64,000 nucleotides of DNA from Cyanophora paradoxa (taxonomy: Eukaryota > Glaucocystophyceae > Cyanophorales > Cyanophoraceae). Within the stretch, counting starts at the first letter, position 1, and each line of letters opens with the position of its first letter. Location: assembly GCA_004431415.1 (NCBI GenBank), contig QPMI01000239.1, forward strand, positions 1-64,000, in the 5' to 3' direction. A program made the position numbers and the translations under genes. Shown here piece by piece: positions 12,340 through 24,400 of this stretch. The notes below the pieces were generated by a model that saw only the letters and a list, made by a program, of their open reading frames with translations, did no database searches and had not been told where the DNA came from.

Positions 12340-14878
12340 TCAGAGGCCGGTGCGGATGCGCTTCCAGGCGCGCTCGGACTCGCGGAGGGCGGCGGGGGAG
12401 GGCGGGGCGGGCGGCCCCGGACTGGCGCTGCCGGCGGGGGCGAGCTGGGCGGCGCAGGCGCGGGCGAGGAGGGCGTCGAGGCAGGCGTGGGGCCGGAAGG
12501 CGGGGTCCCGGGCCACCACCGGGTACTCTCCCAGCGGGACCTCGTTCCAGGGGACGGCGGCGAGCACGGGCCCGGCCGCCGCCCCGGGGCCCTCCGCCTC
12601 CAGCCACGCCCGCCCGCCCGAAGACGTCGAAGGCCGCCGCCCCCGCCCCGCGCCGCCCGCAGCACCGCCGCCATCGCCTCCGCGGGGAGGAAGCGGAGGA
12701 GGCGCTGCGCCGCGCCCGCCGCCCCGGCCCCCGCCTCGCGCCCCGCCGCCTCCACCACGCCCGGAAGGCCCTGCCGCAGCGCCTCCAGGCAGAGGCTCTG
12801 CAGCCGCCCGAGCGGCGGGAGTGGCCCCCGAGGAGGCGGGGCGCGGGTGGCGGCTCGGGGGCGGGCGCCGGCTGCGGGGGACCGGCGAGGGCAAGGGCGA
12901 GCTCGAGTGGGCCCAGCGCCGGGGCGCCGGGGCCGGCGAACGGGAGGAGCGCCGCCGCCAGCGCCGCGGGGATGGCGAGCGGGGGCGGAGAGGCGGGGCG
13001 GCGGGGCGGGGGCGGGGGAGGCGGGGGCCTCCGGGAGGCAGCGAAGGCGGGGAGGAGGCAGGCGGGGGCGCGCCCTCGTCGAGGAGCCGCGGGCGCGGCC
13101 CCAGGCGGCGAGGGCAGCGAGGGGGCCTCCAGGGTCGGCGGGGGGCGGGGGCGGCGGGGCGGTCCCAGGAGGCGAGCATGGCCTCCACGGAGGCCTCCGC
13201 CGGGGGCACGGCGGCCCCGAGAAGCTCCCGAGGCCCGCCGCCTCCAGCCGCCCCAGTCCCCCGCCGGCGTCCCCGCCGCCACCTCCCCCCACGCCCCGCC
13301 CGCCCGCTCCGCCAGCCGCCGCTGCGCGCGCCCCCACACGCCCTCCTCTCCCGGCGGGCCCCCCGTCGCCGCCTGCGGTTGCACAGTCAGAACGAGGGGC
13401 GAGCGGTGCCTCCGGGCGGGGCCCGACCTGGTCGCGGACCCAGGCGAAGGTCTGGACGATCCGCGCCGGCTCCGTGCCCGGCCCCAGGGCCGCCGCGCAC
13501 AGCGAGGGCAGGCCCCGCACGCCCCTGACCCCCGCGTCGGATGAAGAAGAGAGGGGACGGGGAGGCGGGCGCACCAGGAGCAGGCGAGGGCGAGGAGGGC
13601 CGGGAGGGAGGCGGGGGGCACGCGGGGGGCGACCCCCGTGTACGCGTAGCGCAGGGCAGCCCGCACGACGCCCGCCGAAGGGGGAGGAAGGCCGTGCGAG
13701 GGCTTGACCCGGAGCAGCGCCTGCGAGGCGCCCGGGCCCGGGGGTACGGCCTCGGGGAGCGAGCTGAAGCGGGCGGCGAGGGCCGCGCGGTGCGCGAGGA
13801 GGAGCTGCGGGGGGCTCGGAGGGGCGCGGGGGGCGGGCGAGGGGCGCGGGGAGCGGGGGCGACCTGCCCGCCGGCCTCGATGGCGAGGTCGTGCGGCTCG
13901 AAGAGGGGCAGGGCGTCGGCGAGGGCGGCGAGGCGGGCGAGCGTGAGGGGCCCCGCCGCCTCCCCGCTCAGCTGCTCCGAGCCCTCCTCCGCCCACAGCG
14001 CCGGCCGCCGCACCAGCTCGTCCAGCGCAAGGTCCACCGGGGCCGGAGCCTCCGGCGCCCCCTCCGCACCCGGGCCCTGCGCGGCCCCCCTGCGCGCCCC
14101 GCCCCCCATTGGTCATGCCAGGGCGCCGCGCGGGCGGGCGGGAGGAGGCTGCACCGCGGGGGGTACACGGAGAGCCGGAAGAGGAGCGTGTCGCCGACGA
14201 GGAGCTGGCTGGAGGGGTCGTGCAGCTCCGAGAGGCGCACGGCCTGCGCGCGCGAGAGCTCGGAGCGCCCTCTTGGATTCGATGGTGCTCCGAGCGCACC
14301 TCGGTGAGGTAGCACGCGAGCTTGCCGTGACTTCGAGCGATCGCTGCCATCTTGCCATCTGCCGGCGCGCGCGCGAGTGAGTGCTGCAGGTCCGCTGCTG
14401 CGGCGGAGCTTACGGGCTGAAACGCTGCGATCAAGATCCCTTGACACAGTCGTGAGCGTCACTTCGCCTGTGTAATTTGGTAAACACGGTAGACTTCGCT
14501 GCGAACGAGAGCGGCGCAGCAGCGGCAGGACCAGGCACGGAACTCGCAAATTCCAGCTGAAGGCCCGGCGGCGTCTCCGCGAACACGAAAACAGAAAGAA
14601 AGCAACCCGTCGCCGCGCCCGTTCCGTGCGGAAAGCGTGCGCCTGGCCCGGATGTTCAGCTTCAAGCCAGCTACCGCCCAGGCGGCGAACACGCACCAAT
14701 CACTTCCCTCCAGGCGAACCCTCTCGCTCTTGTGCATTGGCGGCAGCAAGGAGAAGCGTGGGAACGCGAACTCGAGAACGCGCGTCGGATCCACGCTGGC
14801 AGCGCGCCCGGGCTCGCGCTTGGTAGGCTGCGGTTCCGAGCCCGCCGGGGCGCTCCCCGCGTTCGCCGCAGTGTCCAT
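12340..14878 (-). CDS. MATH-BTB domain protein (SPOP-like cullin-3 adaptor)
   Basis: Likely substrate adaptor for a cullin-3 ubiquitin ligase: MATH binds the substrate and BTB binds the cullin. The ATG at 14878 opens MDTAANAGSAPAGSEPQP. A MATH-type C-terminal strand pattern is readable as VRLSELHDPSSQLLVGDTLL (near 14230-14170). The BTB fold starts with LPLFEPHDLAIEAGGQ (near 13890), continues after an intron with LLLAHRAALAARFSSLPEAV (near 13790), and ends with VVRAALRYAYTGV (near 13650). Downstream exons (VRGVRGLPSLCAAALG, LQSLCLEALRQGLPGVVEAA) resemble a helical post-BTB region. The last exon ends ERAWKRIRTGL at the TGA at 12340. Long antisense and alternative open frames over this gene are composition artefacts. 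Introns are only partly resolved and the MATH N-terminal half is weak, so MATH is less certain than BTB. Confidence 0.72.
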
Positions 14879-15025
14879 CTTGCGACGACGCGTACCCCGC
14901 TGAAGACAGGACGTGTACCCTTTTTCGGGAGCGCGGCTTCATCCCGGCAACTGTGTTCGCCGGAGGCGGGCAGCTCGTTCGCAGCTCTTCGGGCAGCTCG
15001 CTCGCCGGAGGCGGGCTAGCCGAAG
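14879..15025. promoter_or_regulatory. 147-bp divergent intergenic spacer, candidate bidirectional promoter
   Basis: Only 147 bp separate the ATG of the MATH-BTB gene (minus) from the ATG of SF3B3 (plus), so both core promoters must lie in it or reach into the genes. It contains a short tandem duplication: CGCCGGAGGCGGGC near 14959 and again near 15003, each near a GCAGCTCG word. No TATA-like sequence is visible. Confidence 0.6.
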
Positions 15026-18000
15026 ATGTTCCTCTATTCCCTGACTCTGCAGCAGCCGTCGGGCATCGTCAATGCAGTCTTCGGCAACTTCAGCGCGCCT
15101 AAAGCGCAGGAGATCGTCGTTGGTCGCGGGAAGGTGCGCGGCGCACCGAGCCCTGCCGCGCGAAGCCCCGGCGGACCTCGAGAGCCCGTAGCACGCCTCC
15201 CGCGTTAGCTTTTGTTTCGTAACGAGTGCGATGACAGGTCCTCGAGCTCCTCCGGCCCGACGAGAATGGGAAGATGCACTCCGTGCTCGCGGTGGACTGC
15301 TTCGGCATCATTCGCGCGATTATGCCGTTCCGCTTGACTGGTGCGAGTGCTATTGAAAGCTTGGAGCCTCGCCGGCCGCTCACCATGCTGCGCGTCGGCG
15401 AGCAGGCGGCACAAAGGACTTCCTTGTCGTCGGGTCGGACTCCGGGCGCATTGTCATCCTCGAGTACAACCCGACGAAGAACACGTTCGACCGCGTGCAC
15501 TGCGAAACGTACGGAAAGAGCGGCTGCAGGCGAATCGTGCCGGGGCAGTACCTCGCTGTGGACCCCAAGGGCCGTGCCATCATGATCGGTCCGTGCAGTG
15601 TCCGGGCCCGCACGCCTTCTACCATTAGATACGAACGCCCGCGCGCCCGCCTGGCCGCCCCCGCCCGTCCGACCGACGCGATGGTCACTGCTCGCTGACA
15701 ACGCCCCCGCGCAGGCGCCATGGAGAAGCAGAAGTTTGTGTATGTCATCAACAGAGACGCGGCGGCGCGGCTGACGATCTCGTCGCCGCTGGAGGCGCAC
15801 AAGTCGCACAGCATCTGCTGGGCGCTCGTGGGCGTCGACGTCGGCTTCGACAACCCCGTCTTCGCCGCCCTCGAGATCGAGTACGCGGAGGCGGAGAGCG
15901 ACCCCACCGGCGAGGCCGCCGCGCAGACCCAGAAGGCGAGCCCTGCCGCCGGCGCCGCCGGCCGGCGCGGCGCAGCCTGACGCCGGACGCGCAGATGCTG
16001 GTCTACTACGAGCTCGACCTCGGCCTCAACCACGTGACCCGCAAGTGGTCGGACCCCGTCGACGACACCGCAAACCTCCTCATCGCAGGCGCGGCCGGTG
16101 CCGGCCGACGCCCCGCCCCGCCCGACCTGACCGCGCCCCGCAGTGCCCGGCGGCAGCGATGGCCCGAGCGGCGTCCTCGTCTGCTGTGAGAACTTCATCG
16201 TGTACAAGAATCAGGTCTGCTCCTCCTTTCTCCCTTCTTCTTTCTTTCCTTTGCCCTGGGCTCACGCGGGGCGCAGAACCACCCGGACATCAAGTGCTAC
16301 TTCCCGCGGCGCGAGGGCCAGAGCGAGGAGCGCGGCACGCTCATCGTCTGCTCCTCGACGCACAAGCAGAAGGCGCGGGGGCCCCGCCGCCCCACCGCCC
16401 CTGGCCCGCGCTGAGCCTCCCCGCCCACAGGACTTGTTCTTCTTCTTGTGCCAGACGGAGTACGGCGACCTGTACAAGGTCTCCCTCGCCACCGACGAGG
16501 AGAGCAACGTCCGCGAGGCGCGCCCTCGCCCTGCCCCCTGCCCCTCCCCGCCGCGCGGGCGGCGCGCGAATGCGGGGCCGGAGCAGGTGCGGGTGAAGTA
16601 CTTCGACACGATCAACACGTCGAACGCGATCTGCATCATGAAGCACGGCTACCTCTTCGCCGCCGCCGAGTTCGGCAACCAGTGCGCCCGCCCAGCGCCC
16701 CGCCGGCCGCCCTCCCGCCGGCCTCGCCGCTGAGCGCGGGGCCTGCAGCTCGCTGCACCAGTTCCAGAGCATCGGGGACGACGACGAGACGGCGGAGTGC
16801 AGCTCGTCGCAGATGCTCGAGGAGGGCCCGGACGGCGTCGAGCGCGTCTCCGTCCCCTACTTCCGCCCCCGGCAGCCCCGCAACCTGCTCGCCACCGACG
16901 ACGTCGACTCCATGTCCCCCATCGTCGACTTCAAGGCGCCCCGCCCGCCCCCGCCGCCGCCGCCCCCCCCGCCCCGCCCCTCACCCGCCCCGCCAGGTGG
17001 CCGACCTCTACGGGGAGGACTCGAAGCAGATGTACGCGGCGTGCGGGCGCGGCGCCCGCTCCTCCCTCCGCGTCCTCCGCCACGGCCTCCAGGTCACCGA
17101 GATGGTGCGCCCCCGCCCCCGCCACCCCCCGCCCCCGCCCCGTCCGCTCCGCGTCCGCTCACCGGGGCGCGCGGCGGGCAGGCGGTGTCGGAGCTGCCGG
17201 GCAACCCGAACGCGGTGTGGTCGGTGCGGCGGACGCGGCAGGACGCGCACGACAAGTACATCGTCGTCTCGTTCGTGAACGCGACGCTCGTCCTCTCCAT
17301 CGGCGAGACCGTCGAGGAGGTCACCGACACCGGCTTCCTCGTGCGCCCCGGCCCCGCCCCCTCCTCGAGCGCGCGTGCGGGCGGGGCGCTGAGGGGCGGG
17401 GGCGGCAGGCGACGTCGACGACGCTGAGCGTGTCGCTGCTTGGCGAGGACGCGCTGCTGCAGGTCTGCCCGGGCTCCATCCGCCACATCCGCTCCGACCG
17501 GCGCGTCAACGAGTGGCGCCCGCCCGGCAAGAAGAGCATCGTCAAGGCCGGCGTCAACAACCGCCAGGTCGTCATCGGCCTCAGCGGGGGCGACATCATC
17601 CACTTCGAGCTGGACCAGGCCGGCCACCTGATGGAGATCGCCAAGAAGGAGATGGGGCAGGAGGTCTCGGCGATCGACATCGCCCCGATCGGCCCCGACC
17701 GCACCCGCTCCCGCTTCCTCGCCGTCGGCACTCTCGACAACTCCGTCCGCATCCTCTCCCTCGACCCCGAGGACCACATGACGGCGCGCCCCCGCCCGCC
17801 CCGCCCCGCTGACGCCGGCCCCGCCCCGCGCTGACGCCGGCCGGCGCGCAGGTGCTGGCGATGCAGGCGCTGCCGGACACGGCAGAGTCCATCACGCTGC
17901 AGGAGATGTTCTCGGGCGCGGCGGACGCGACGACGACGCTCTTCGCGAACATCGGCCTCCGCAACGGCGTCCTCCAGCGCACCGTCGTCGACAGCGTCAC

Positions 18001-19862
18001 GGGCCAGCTCTCCGACACCCGCCAGCGCTTCCTCGGCTCCCGCCCCGTCAAGACGTTCAAGTCGCGCGTGGGCGACCGCCCGGCGGTGCTCGCCGTCTCG
18101 AGCCGCACGTGGCAGTGCTACACGTGGCACGGGCGGATCCACCTGACGCCGATGGCGTACGAGACGCTCGAGTACGCATCGAGCTTCGCGTCGGAGCAGT
18201 GCCCCGAGGGCGTCGTCGCCATCGCGGGGAACACCCTCCGCATCATCGCCACCGAGCGCCTCGGCGAGGTCCTCTCCCAGCACTCCATCCCCCTCACATA
18301 CACCCCGCGCAAGCTCCTCATGGGTGCCCCCGCCCCGCCCCCGCCCGCCCCCCGCCCCGCGAGGCTGACGGTCGGCGCGGCGGGGCGCGGCAGTGCCGGA
18401 CACGAAGCTGGTGGTGACGCTGGAGGCGGACCACGGGCGGTACACGGAGGTGGAGCGGGGCCAGATCGTGGACCTGATGCGCAAGGCGCAGCAGGACGCG
18501 GGGATCAAGCTGGAGAAGGAGCAGCAGGAGCAGGAGGACGCCGACGCCGAGGCGCTCGCCCGCGAGGCCAAGGCCGGCCCGGGGCACTGGGCCTCGTGCA
18601 TACGCCTCCTCGACGTCCCCAACGGCAACACGCTGCAGCGCATCGAGCTGGAGAACAACGAGGCGGCCTTCTCGGTGACGGTGGCGCAGTTCCACGACCA
18701 CCCGGGGGAGACCTTCCTCTGCGTGGGGACGGTGAAGGACCTCGTGCAGCTGCCGCGGCGCTCGCACTCGGGCGGCTTCATCTACGTGTACGCGTTCAGC
18801 CCGGACCGCACGCACGTCGTCCTCTACCACAAGACCCCCGTCGAGGACGTGCCCCTCGCCCTCGGCAACTACGCCGGCCGCCTCCTCGCCGGCGTCGGCA
18901 AGACCCTCCGCGTCTACGACCTCGGCAAGCGCAAGCTGCTGCGCAAGTGCGAGAACAAGGGCTTCCCCACCACCATCACCAACATCATCTGCAAGGGCGA
19001 GCGCATCTACGTCTCCGACGCCCAGGAGTCCGTCCACTACTGCAAGTACAAGCGCGCCGAGAACCAGGCGAGCGAGCGCCGCGCGATCGAGCGCGCCCGC
19101 CCCCCGCCCCTGACGCCGGCGGCGGCGCCGCGCGCAGATCTACATCTTCGCGGACGACAGCGCGCCGCGGTGGATGACGACGCAGTGCTACCTGGACTAC
19201 GACACGATCGGCGGGGGCGACAAGTTCGGCAACATCTTCATCCTGCGCCTCCCCGCCGAGGTCTCGGACGAGGTGGAGGAGGACCCGACGGGCGGCTTCA
19301 TGCGCTACGAGCGGGCGTACCTCAACGGGGCGCCCCACAAGTCGGAGAACGTCAACAACTTCTACGTCGGCGACGTCGTCATGGGCATGGTCAAGGGCGC
19401 CCTCCAGGTCCGCCCCCCGCAGGCCCCGCCCCCTGCCGGGGCGAGCGGGGCCGACGGGGGCGCGGGGGGCAGGTGGGCGGGGCGGAGGCGATGCTGTACG
19501 GGACGCTGCTGGGGGCGATCGGGGCGGTGCTGCCCTTCAACTCGCGGGAGGACGTCGACTTCTTCTCGCACCTCGAGATGCACCTGCGGCAGGAGAACCC
19601 GCCCCTCCTCGGCCGCGACCACCTCGCCTTCCGCTCCTCCTTCTTCCCCGTCAAGCAGGCGCGCCCCCCGCCCGCGCCGCGCCGCGCCCCCTCCGCGTCG
19701 CGCTGAGCGCCCCCCGCTCGCCGGCAGGTGGTGGACGGGGACCTGTGCGAGCAGTTCACGTCGCTGCCGTACGAGAAGCAGCTGCAGATCGCCGGCGAGC
19801 TCGACCGCACCCCCGCCGAGGTCGCCAAGAAGCTCGAGGACATCCGCAACATCATCCTCTAG
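15026..19862 (+). CDS. SF3B3: Splicing factor 3B subunit 3 (SF3b130/SAP130), 18 exons
   Basis: Core U2 snRNP subunit, a three-beta-propeller scaffold of SF3b that helps recognise the branch site. Exons by hand: 15026-15133, 15238-15340, 15406-15588, 15715-15935, 15995-16088, 16144-16214, 16277-16372, 16431-16517, 16587-16681, 16749-16935, 16997-17104, 17182-17340, 17409-17783, 17852-18323, 18394-19067, 19138-19407, 19473-19658, 19728-19862. They total 3624 nt, giving 1207 residues, close to the human length. Near-invariant stretches include [129 protein letters not shown] and [16 protein letters not shown]. Introns are 51-126 nt. Eight of 17 donors are GC (starting 15936, 16089, 16373, 16518, 16936, 17784, 19068, 19659). 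There are no frameshifts. Confidence 0.97.
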
Positions 19863-20438
19863 CCCGCGCCCCCGCCCCGCAACCCCCTCCGCACCCGCCC
19901 CGCCCCGCCTGCCCCACCGCCCCCTCCGCCCCCCGGCCCGCCGCGGCCCGCGGCCCCTCCTCCGCCCCGCCCGTTCCCGCGCCCGTCATGCTTTCTGTCC
20001 AGCTTTCTCGCCCTCTACATAGTAAACTCTCGATTTCGAGTCCAGTGTCACAGCACCAGTGTCTTTGGGTTCGTGTGCGTTGTCGAGCAGTGGGCAGCGG
20101 GCATTGGCAGTGGAATTTACGGGGCAATATTCAAGAAAACTCTGAAAAGAAAAGCGCGAAAGGAAAAGAGACATCGATGGGCCCACCATGGCCATCCTAC
20201 GCGCTGCGCTTGGCGCGGGCGCGGGCGCGGGTGGTCACGCCACGCCGCGGCGACGGGCTCCGCGTCGCCTTCCCCGCCCCGGCCCCGGCCCCCGCCGCCT
20301 CCGCCTCCGCCTCCGCCTCCGAGGCGGCCTCCACCGCCCGCGCCGGGCTGGCGTCGCTCTTTCTGGGGCGGCCCGGGCCTCTGCGCGGCGTGCCGGCGCC
20401 CGAGGTCCGGGGCGCGGCGGCCGCCTCCTCGGGCGGCG
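19863..20438. other. Convergent 3' flank between SF3B3 and the small membrane-protein gene
   Basis: These 576 bp hold the 3' ends of two genes read toward each other. The first 120 bp is almost entirely C and G (CCCGCCCCG-type). An AT-richer patch at 19985-20180 probably carries the 3' processing signals. The remainder, 20190-20438, is open on several frames but matches nothing recognised. Confidence 0.5.
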
Positions 20439-21192
20439 TCAGGGGCCGTACGGGTCGTAGTCGTACCCCCCGACGCAGAGGAGCCAGTAGAGGCGGATGG
20501 GGGCGTACACGATCGGGAAGCCAGCCGAGCAGACCTGAGCGCCGCGGCGCCGCCGCGCGGCCGGTCGACGGTCGGACGTCGGCGGCAGGCGCGGGGCGAG
20601 CGGTGGGGCGGGGCGGGGCGGCGCGCACGGCGCTCCAGAAGTTCCAGACGCCGTGGGAGTTGATCCAGGGGACGAAGACGGCCAGGAACGCGAAGTCCGC
20701 GAGGAGCCAGCCCTGGGGCGCCCGAGGTCAGCTCCGAGCCAGACCGCGATCCGCGCGGCGATGCGGCGGATGCGCGGCGCACTTCCACCTCGAACTTCGT
20801 CATCGCGCCCCACGACCGCGACTCGACCCAGCCCATCAGGAAGACGAGCGCCCCGAACCTGCCGCGCAGAGCTAAGCTACAGCATCCAGCGTGGCGAGGG
20901 GGCGCATGCGCACCAGGCGACGCCGCCAGCCGCGGCGTCGGACGGGTTCTTCACGCCAAACAGCTCGAGCGCCATCTTCGGAGCTGCCATGAGGATCGGG
21001 CCTGCGACTACCAGGTCAAACGAGCGCTGCATGCACAGCTATAGCTAGCTTCCATGCCTCGTCCTCGACCAGGGCTTGCGGGGCGAGGATCGACGGCGGC
21101 GGCGCGCGGCGGCGGTTACCTGTGATAGCCATGCTGACGCCCTCGAAGAGAAAGATGAGCCGCACGATGCGGCCGGCAGTTGTGCCCGCCAT
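20439..21192 (-). CDS. Small multi-pass membrane protein, unknown function (138 aa)
   Basis: Five-exon model built by joining GT-AG introns: 21192-21120, 21001-20914, 20858-20783, 20712-20629, 20534-20439. It totals 417 nt, an exact multiple of three, with ATG at 21192 and TGA at 20439. Every acceptor follows a CTGAC- or TTGAC-like branch motif or a C-rich tract. The product has about four hydrophobic stretches: IVRLIFLFEGVSMAI, GGVAWFGALVFLMGW, LLADFAFLAVFVPWI, and IVYAPIRLYWLLCVGG. The loops are charged (VESRSWGAMTKFEVE) and the tail is unusual (YDYDPYGP). No family was recognised. The N-terminus is short, with no clear cleavable signal peptide. The 258-bp gap to the upstream GAF gene (same strand) should contain its promoter. 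Confidence 0.65.
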
Positions 21193-21450
21193 CTCCGCTG
21201 CGCTCTAGATGTGTGGAAGCTTGCGGTTTTGAAGCCGGAAGCTGTGTACCCCCCACCTCAAATTTCGCGTGGAATTTTGCGCCCTCGGCTCCCGAGCTGT
21301 CCCGGCCTCACGGCGAAGCGCGTCCATCGGCCCTACTTGCATATAGAGGTACGAACTACGCTGCGACCTAGGGGTAGCCTGCCTCTGATCGAATCCTGCC
21401 TGCCCCCGCCGAAGCCGGGGTGGCCTGCCTGCGCCTGCACCTGCGCCTGC

Positions 21451-24400
21451 CTACTCGTCGCCCTCGTCGTCGTCGTCCAAGTCGTCCAGGGCCCCCGGCG
21501 CGTCCTGCGCGGCCACCGCGCGTCAGCCCCAGGCCCAGCGCCCCGCCGCGGCGCCGGCGTGCGCGCTGGCGCTGGACCGCGGCTCGCCTGGAGGTCCTCG
21601 GCGATGCGGGGCAGGACGAGGCCGGGACGGGCGGTGGCGGAGCCCGTGCTGCTCTTGCCCGAGGCCGCCGCCGACGCGGCGCGCTTCATCGCGTCGACCG
21701 CCTCGCGCCGCAGGTGCACCGCCGTCTTCACCCACTCGAGCGTGCACTGCGCCGCGACGCTCCCGTGCTTGGCGATGTCCCGCTGCGTGAGGCCCGTCGT
21801 GAGCCGCCGCGCCGCCTGCACGTCGATCCGCTGGTCCGCCTTCGTCGGGTCGAACTCCGCGATCCGCCGCACGAAGTTCGCCCCCAGCAGCTGCGCCCCT
21901 CGCCCGTCAGGGCCCGGAGGGCGCGGGGGCGGGGCGGGGCGGGGCGGACCCCGCGGGCGTCGTTCCAGGCGTCGAGCTCGCGCTTCTGGTGCCCGAGCAT
22001 GTACAGCGCCGCCTTGACCACGCGGCGCACCGCCTTGGGCGGGTTCTCGTAGCTGCGCAGCTCGGCGACCTGGCGCGGGTCGAGCTGCACGAGCTCCTGC
22101 CGCAGCTGCTCCATCTCGAGGCGGGAGATCATGAGCCGGAGGCGGTCCTTCTCGCGGAGGCCGGGGGCCCGCTCGGCGTCGGTCATCGCTTCGGGGGGCT
22201 CGCGGAAGCGCCTGTTCTTGGTCTTCTTGCGGACGATGGACATGGCCTTGGAGAGGAGGCTCGCCGCCTTGCGCACGCGCGAGACCTCCTCCTTCGTGAG
22301 CGTCCGCCCCAGGCGCCGCAGGTCCACCCCGATGCGCCCGACGACGCGCCCCTGCCCGTCCTGCACCGCGATCTGGAACTGCCGCTTGTCTCCGCCCTCC
22401 GTCACGTCCGGCAGCTGCGGCAGCTCGTCCCCGATCTGTATCCTCGGCACCCCCGCCGGCGCCTGCCCCGACGCCGCTGCGCGGGGGAGGGCGTCAGGCG
22501 GGCGAGGTCTGCGGGGAGGGGAGGGGGTGAAGCGGGGCGCGGACCGATGCGGGCGGCGCCGCTGGGGCCGGCGGGGGCGCCGGCGGCGGTGCGGGCGGAG
22601 AGGGGGGCGGCGTCGGGGTTGGGGGAGGGGGCGTCGGCGGGGCGCGGGGAGGGGGAGGGGCGGGGGGCCTCGGGGTCGGCGAGGACGGCGGCGCGCAGGG
22701 TGCCCCGCTCGTCCTCCTGGAAGGCGAAGTAGGTGGCGACCTTGTCGCCGAGCTGCTCGTTGATGCGCTCCAGCGTCGACTCGGCGATCGTCGCCACCTT
22801 GTTCTTCTCGTCCGCCATCGCGATCGCGCTCGCCAGCGACTCCGAGACCGACGTGATGAAGGAGAGGTCGGGGGCCCCCAGCCGGTTCTCCGACCCGAAC
22901 GTGTTGAGCCCGAGCATCGCGAAGACGTTCCCCACCTCGTCCTTCAGCGGCAGCGCCATCATCGACCCGGCGAGCGGCATCGAGGGCGCCGCCGGCATCC
23001 CGAAGGCGAGGGGCATCGAGGGGGCGGCCGGCATGCCGAAGGCACGGACGCTGCCGGTGACGCGGAGCTCGGGCTTGAGGACGGGCTGGCCCGTCTCCAC
23101 CGCCTCGTACAGCGCGTCCTCCTCCTCCCCGTACCCGTCCTCCGTCGTGTAGTCGCCCCCGTCGTCGATGACCTCCGTCTCCTCCTCCCCGTCCCCGTCG
23201 GACGAGTCCCCGTCCCCCGCGCCGCCGGCCGCCGGCTTGCGGTTGATGGTGCGGGCGAGGACGGAGCCGAGGATGTGGCGCGAGTCCTCGTGCCCGCCCC
23301 GCACCGCCACGTACTGGAAGGAGGGGAAGAGGGAGCCCCCGAAGCCGGCGCCGCCCCCGCCGGGCGCCGAGCCGGGCCCCGCGGTGTTGAGGAAGGAGGA
23401 GAGGCCGAGGGCGGCGGAGGTGGAGGGGCGCGCGCTGCCCGAGGCGGGGCGGGTGTCGAGGGGCTCGGCGCCCTCGCGGAGCTGGGCGGCGAGCTCGGCG
23501 GCGGTGGGCCCCGCGGACTCGTCGGGGAGCATCATGGCGAGGTAGGCGCCGGAGGCGTTGGTGACGGCGGCGATGGCGTCGAGGGCCTTGCGGTAGAGGG
23601 CGTCGAGGTCCCCCACGCCCCGCAGCGCCTCCTCCTCCAGCATCCGCGACACCCGCTCCGCCTCCACCGCCCGCTTCGCCTGCTGCAGCTCTTCCACCGC
23701 CGCCCCCAGGCTCTCCCCCACCGCCCCCAGGAACCACTCCTCGCTCGGGTCCAGCCGGTGCGGCGCCGCCCCGTCCGCCGCGTCCGGCGCCACCTCCACC
23801 TCGATGACCCCCGTCACGTTGCCGCGCTTGTCCTTGACCGCCACCTGCACCCGCCCGGGGCCCGGCGCCGGGTCCGGCAGCGGGGCCCCCGCATCCGCGA
23901 AGACGTCGCCGAGGGGGTGGCCCTCGGACTGCGTCCCCACCGCCGCGACGGTGCGGACGAGGTTGTCGCCGGCGCCCAGGCGCCCGGCGTTCTTGAGGGC
24001 GACGGAGACGCCGCGGACGCGCGTGTAACGCATGATGCCGTCGACGGCCGTCTTGTAGAGGTCGGAGACCTCGGTGCCGCCGGCGTCGAGGCCGGTGCCG
24101 CGGCGGCGGGCCTTGGCGGCCTCGCGGTTGACGGCCTGGGAGAAGAGCTGGGGGAAGACCTCGCCGCCGTGCTTGCGGGCGACGGCGTCGCAGAGCTCCG
24201 AGGCGCTGCAGACGAGCCGCTCGAGCTCCGCCACGTCGCCCGGCCCCAGGCGCCGCCCCCCGCTCGCCCCGATGACCCCGACCACCTCGCCGCGCACGTT
24301 GACCATAGGGACGGCGACGTGCGCGCCGGCCTCGAGAAGGTCCCGGGGCGCCCCCGCGGGGCCCGTGCGCACGCCCTCGACGACCACCGTCTTGCGCGCG

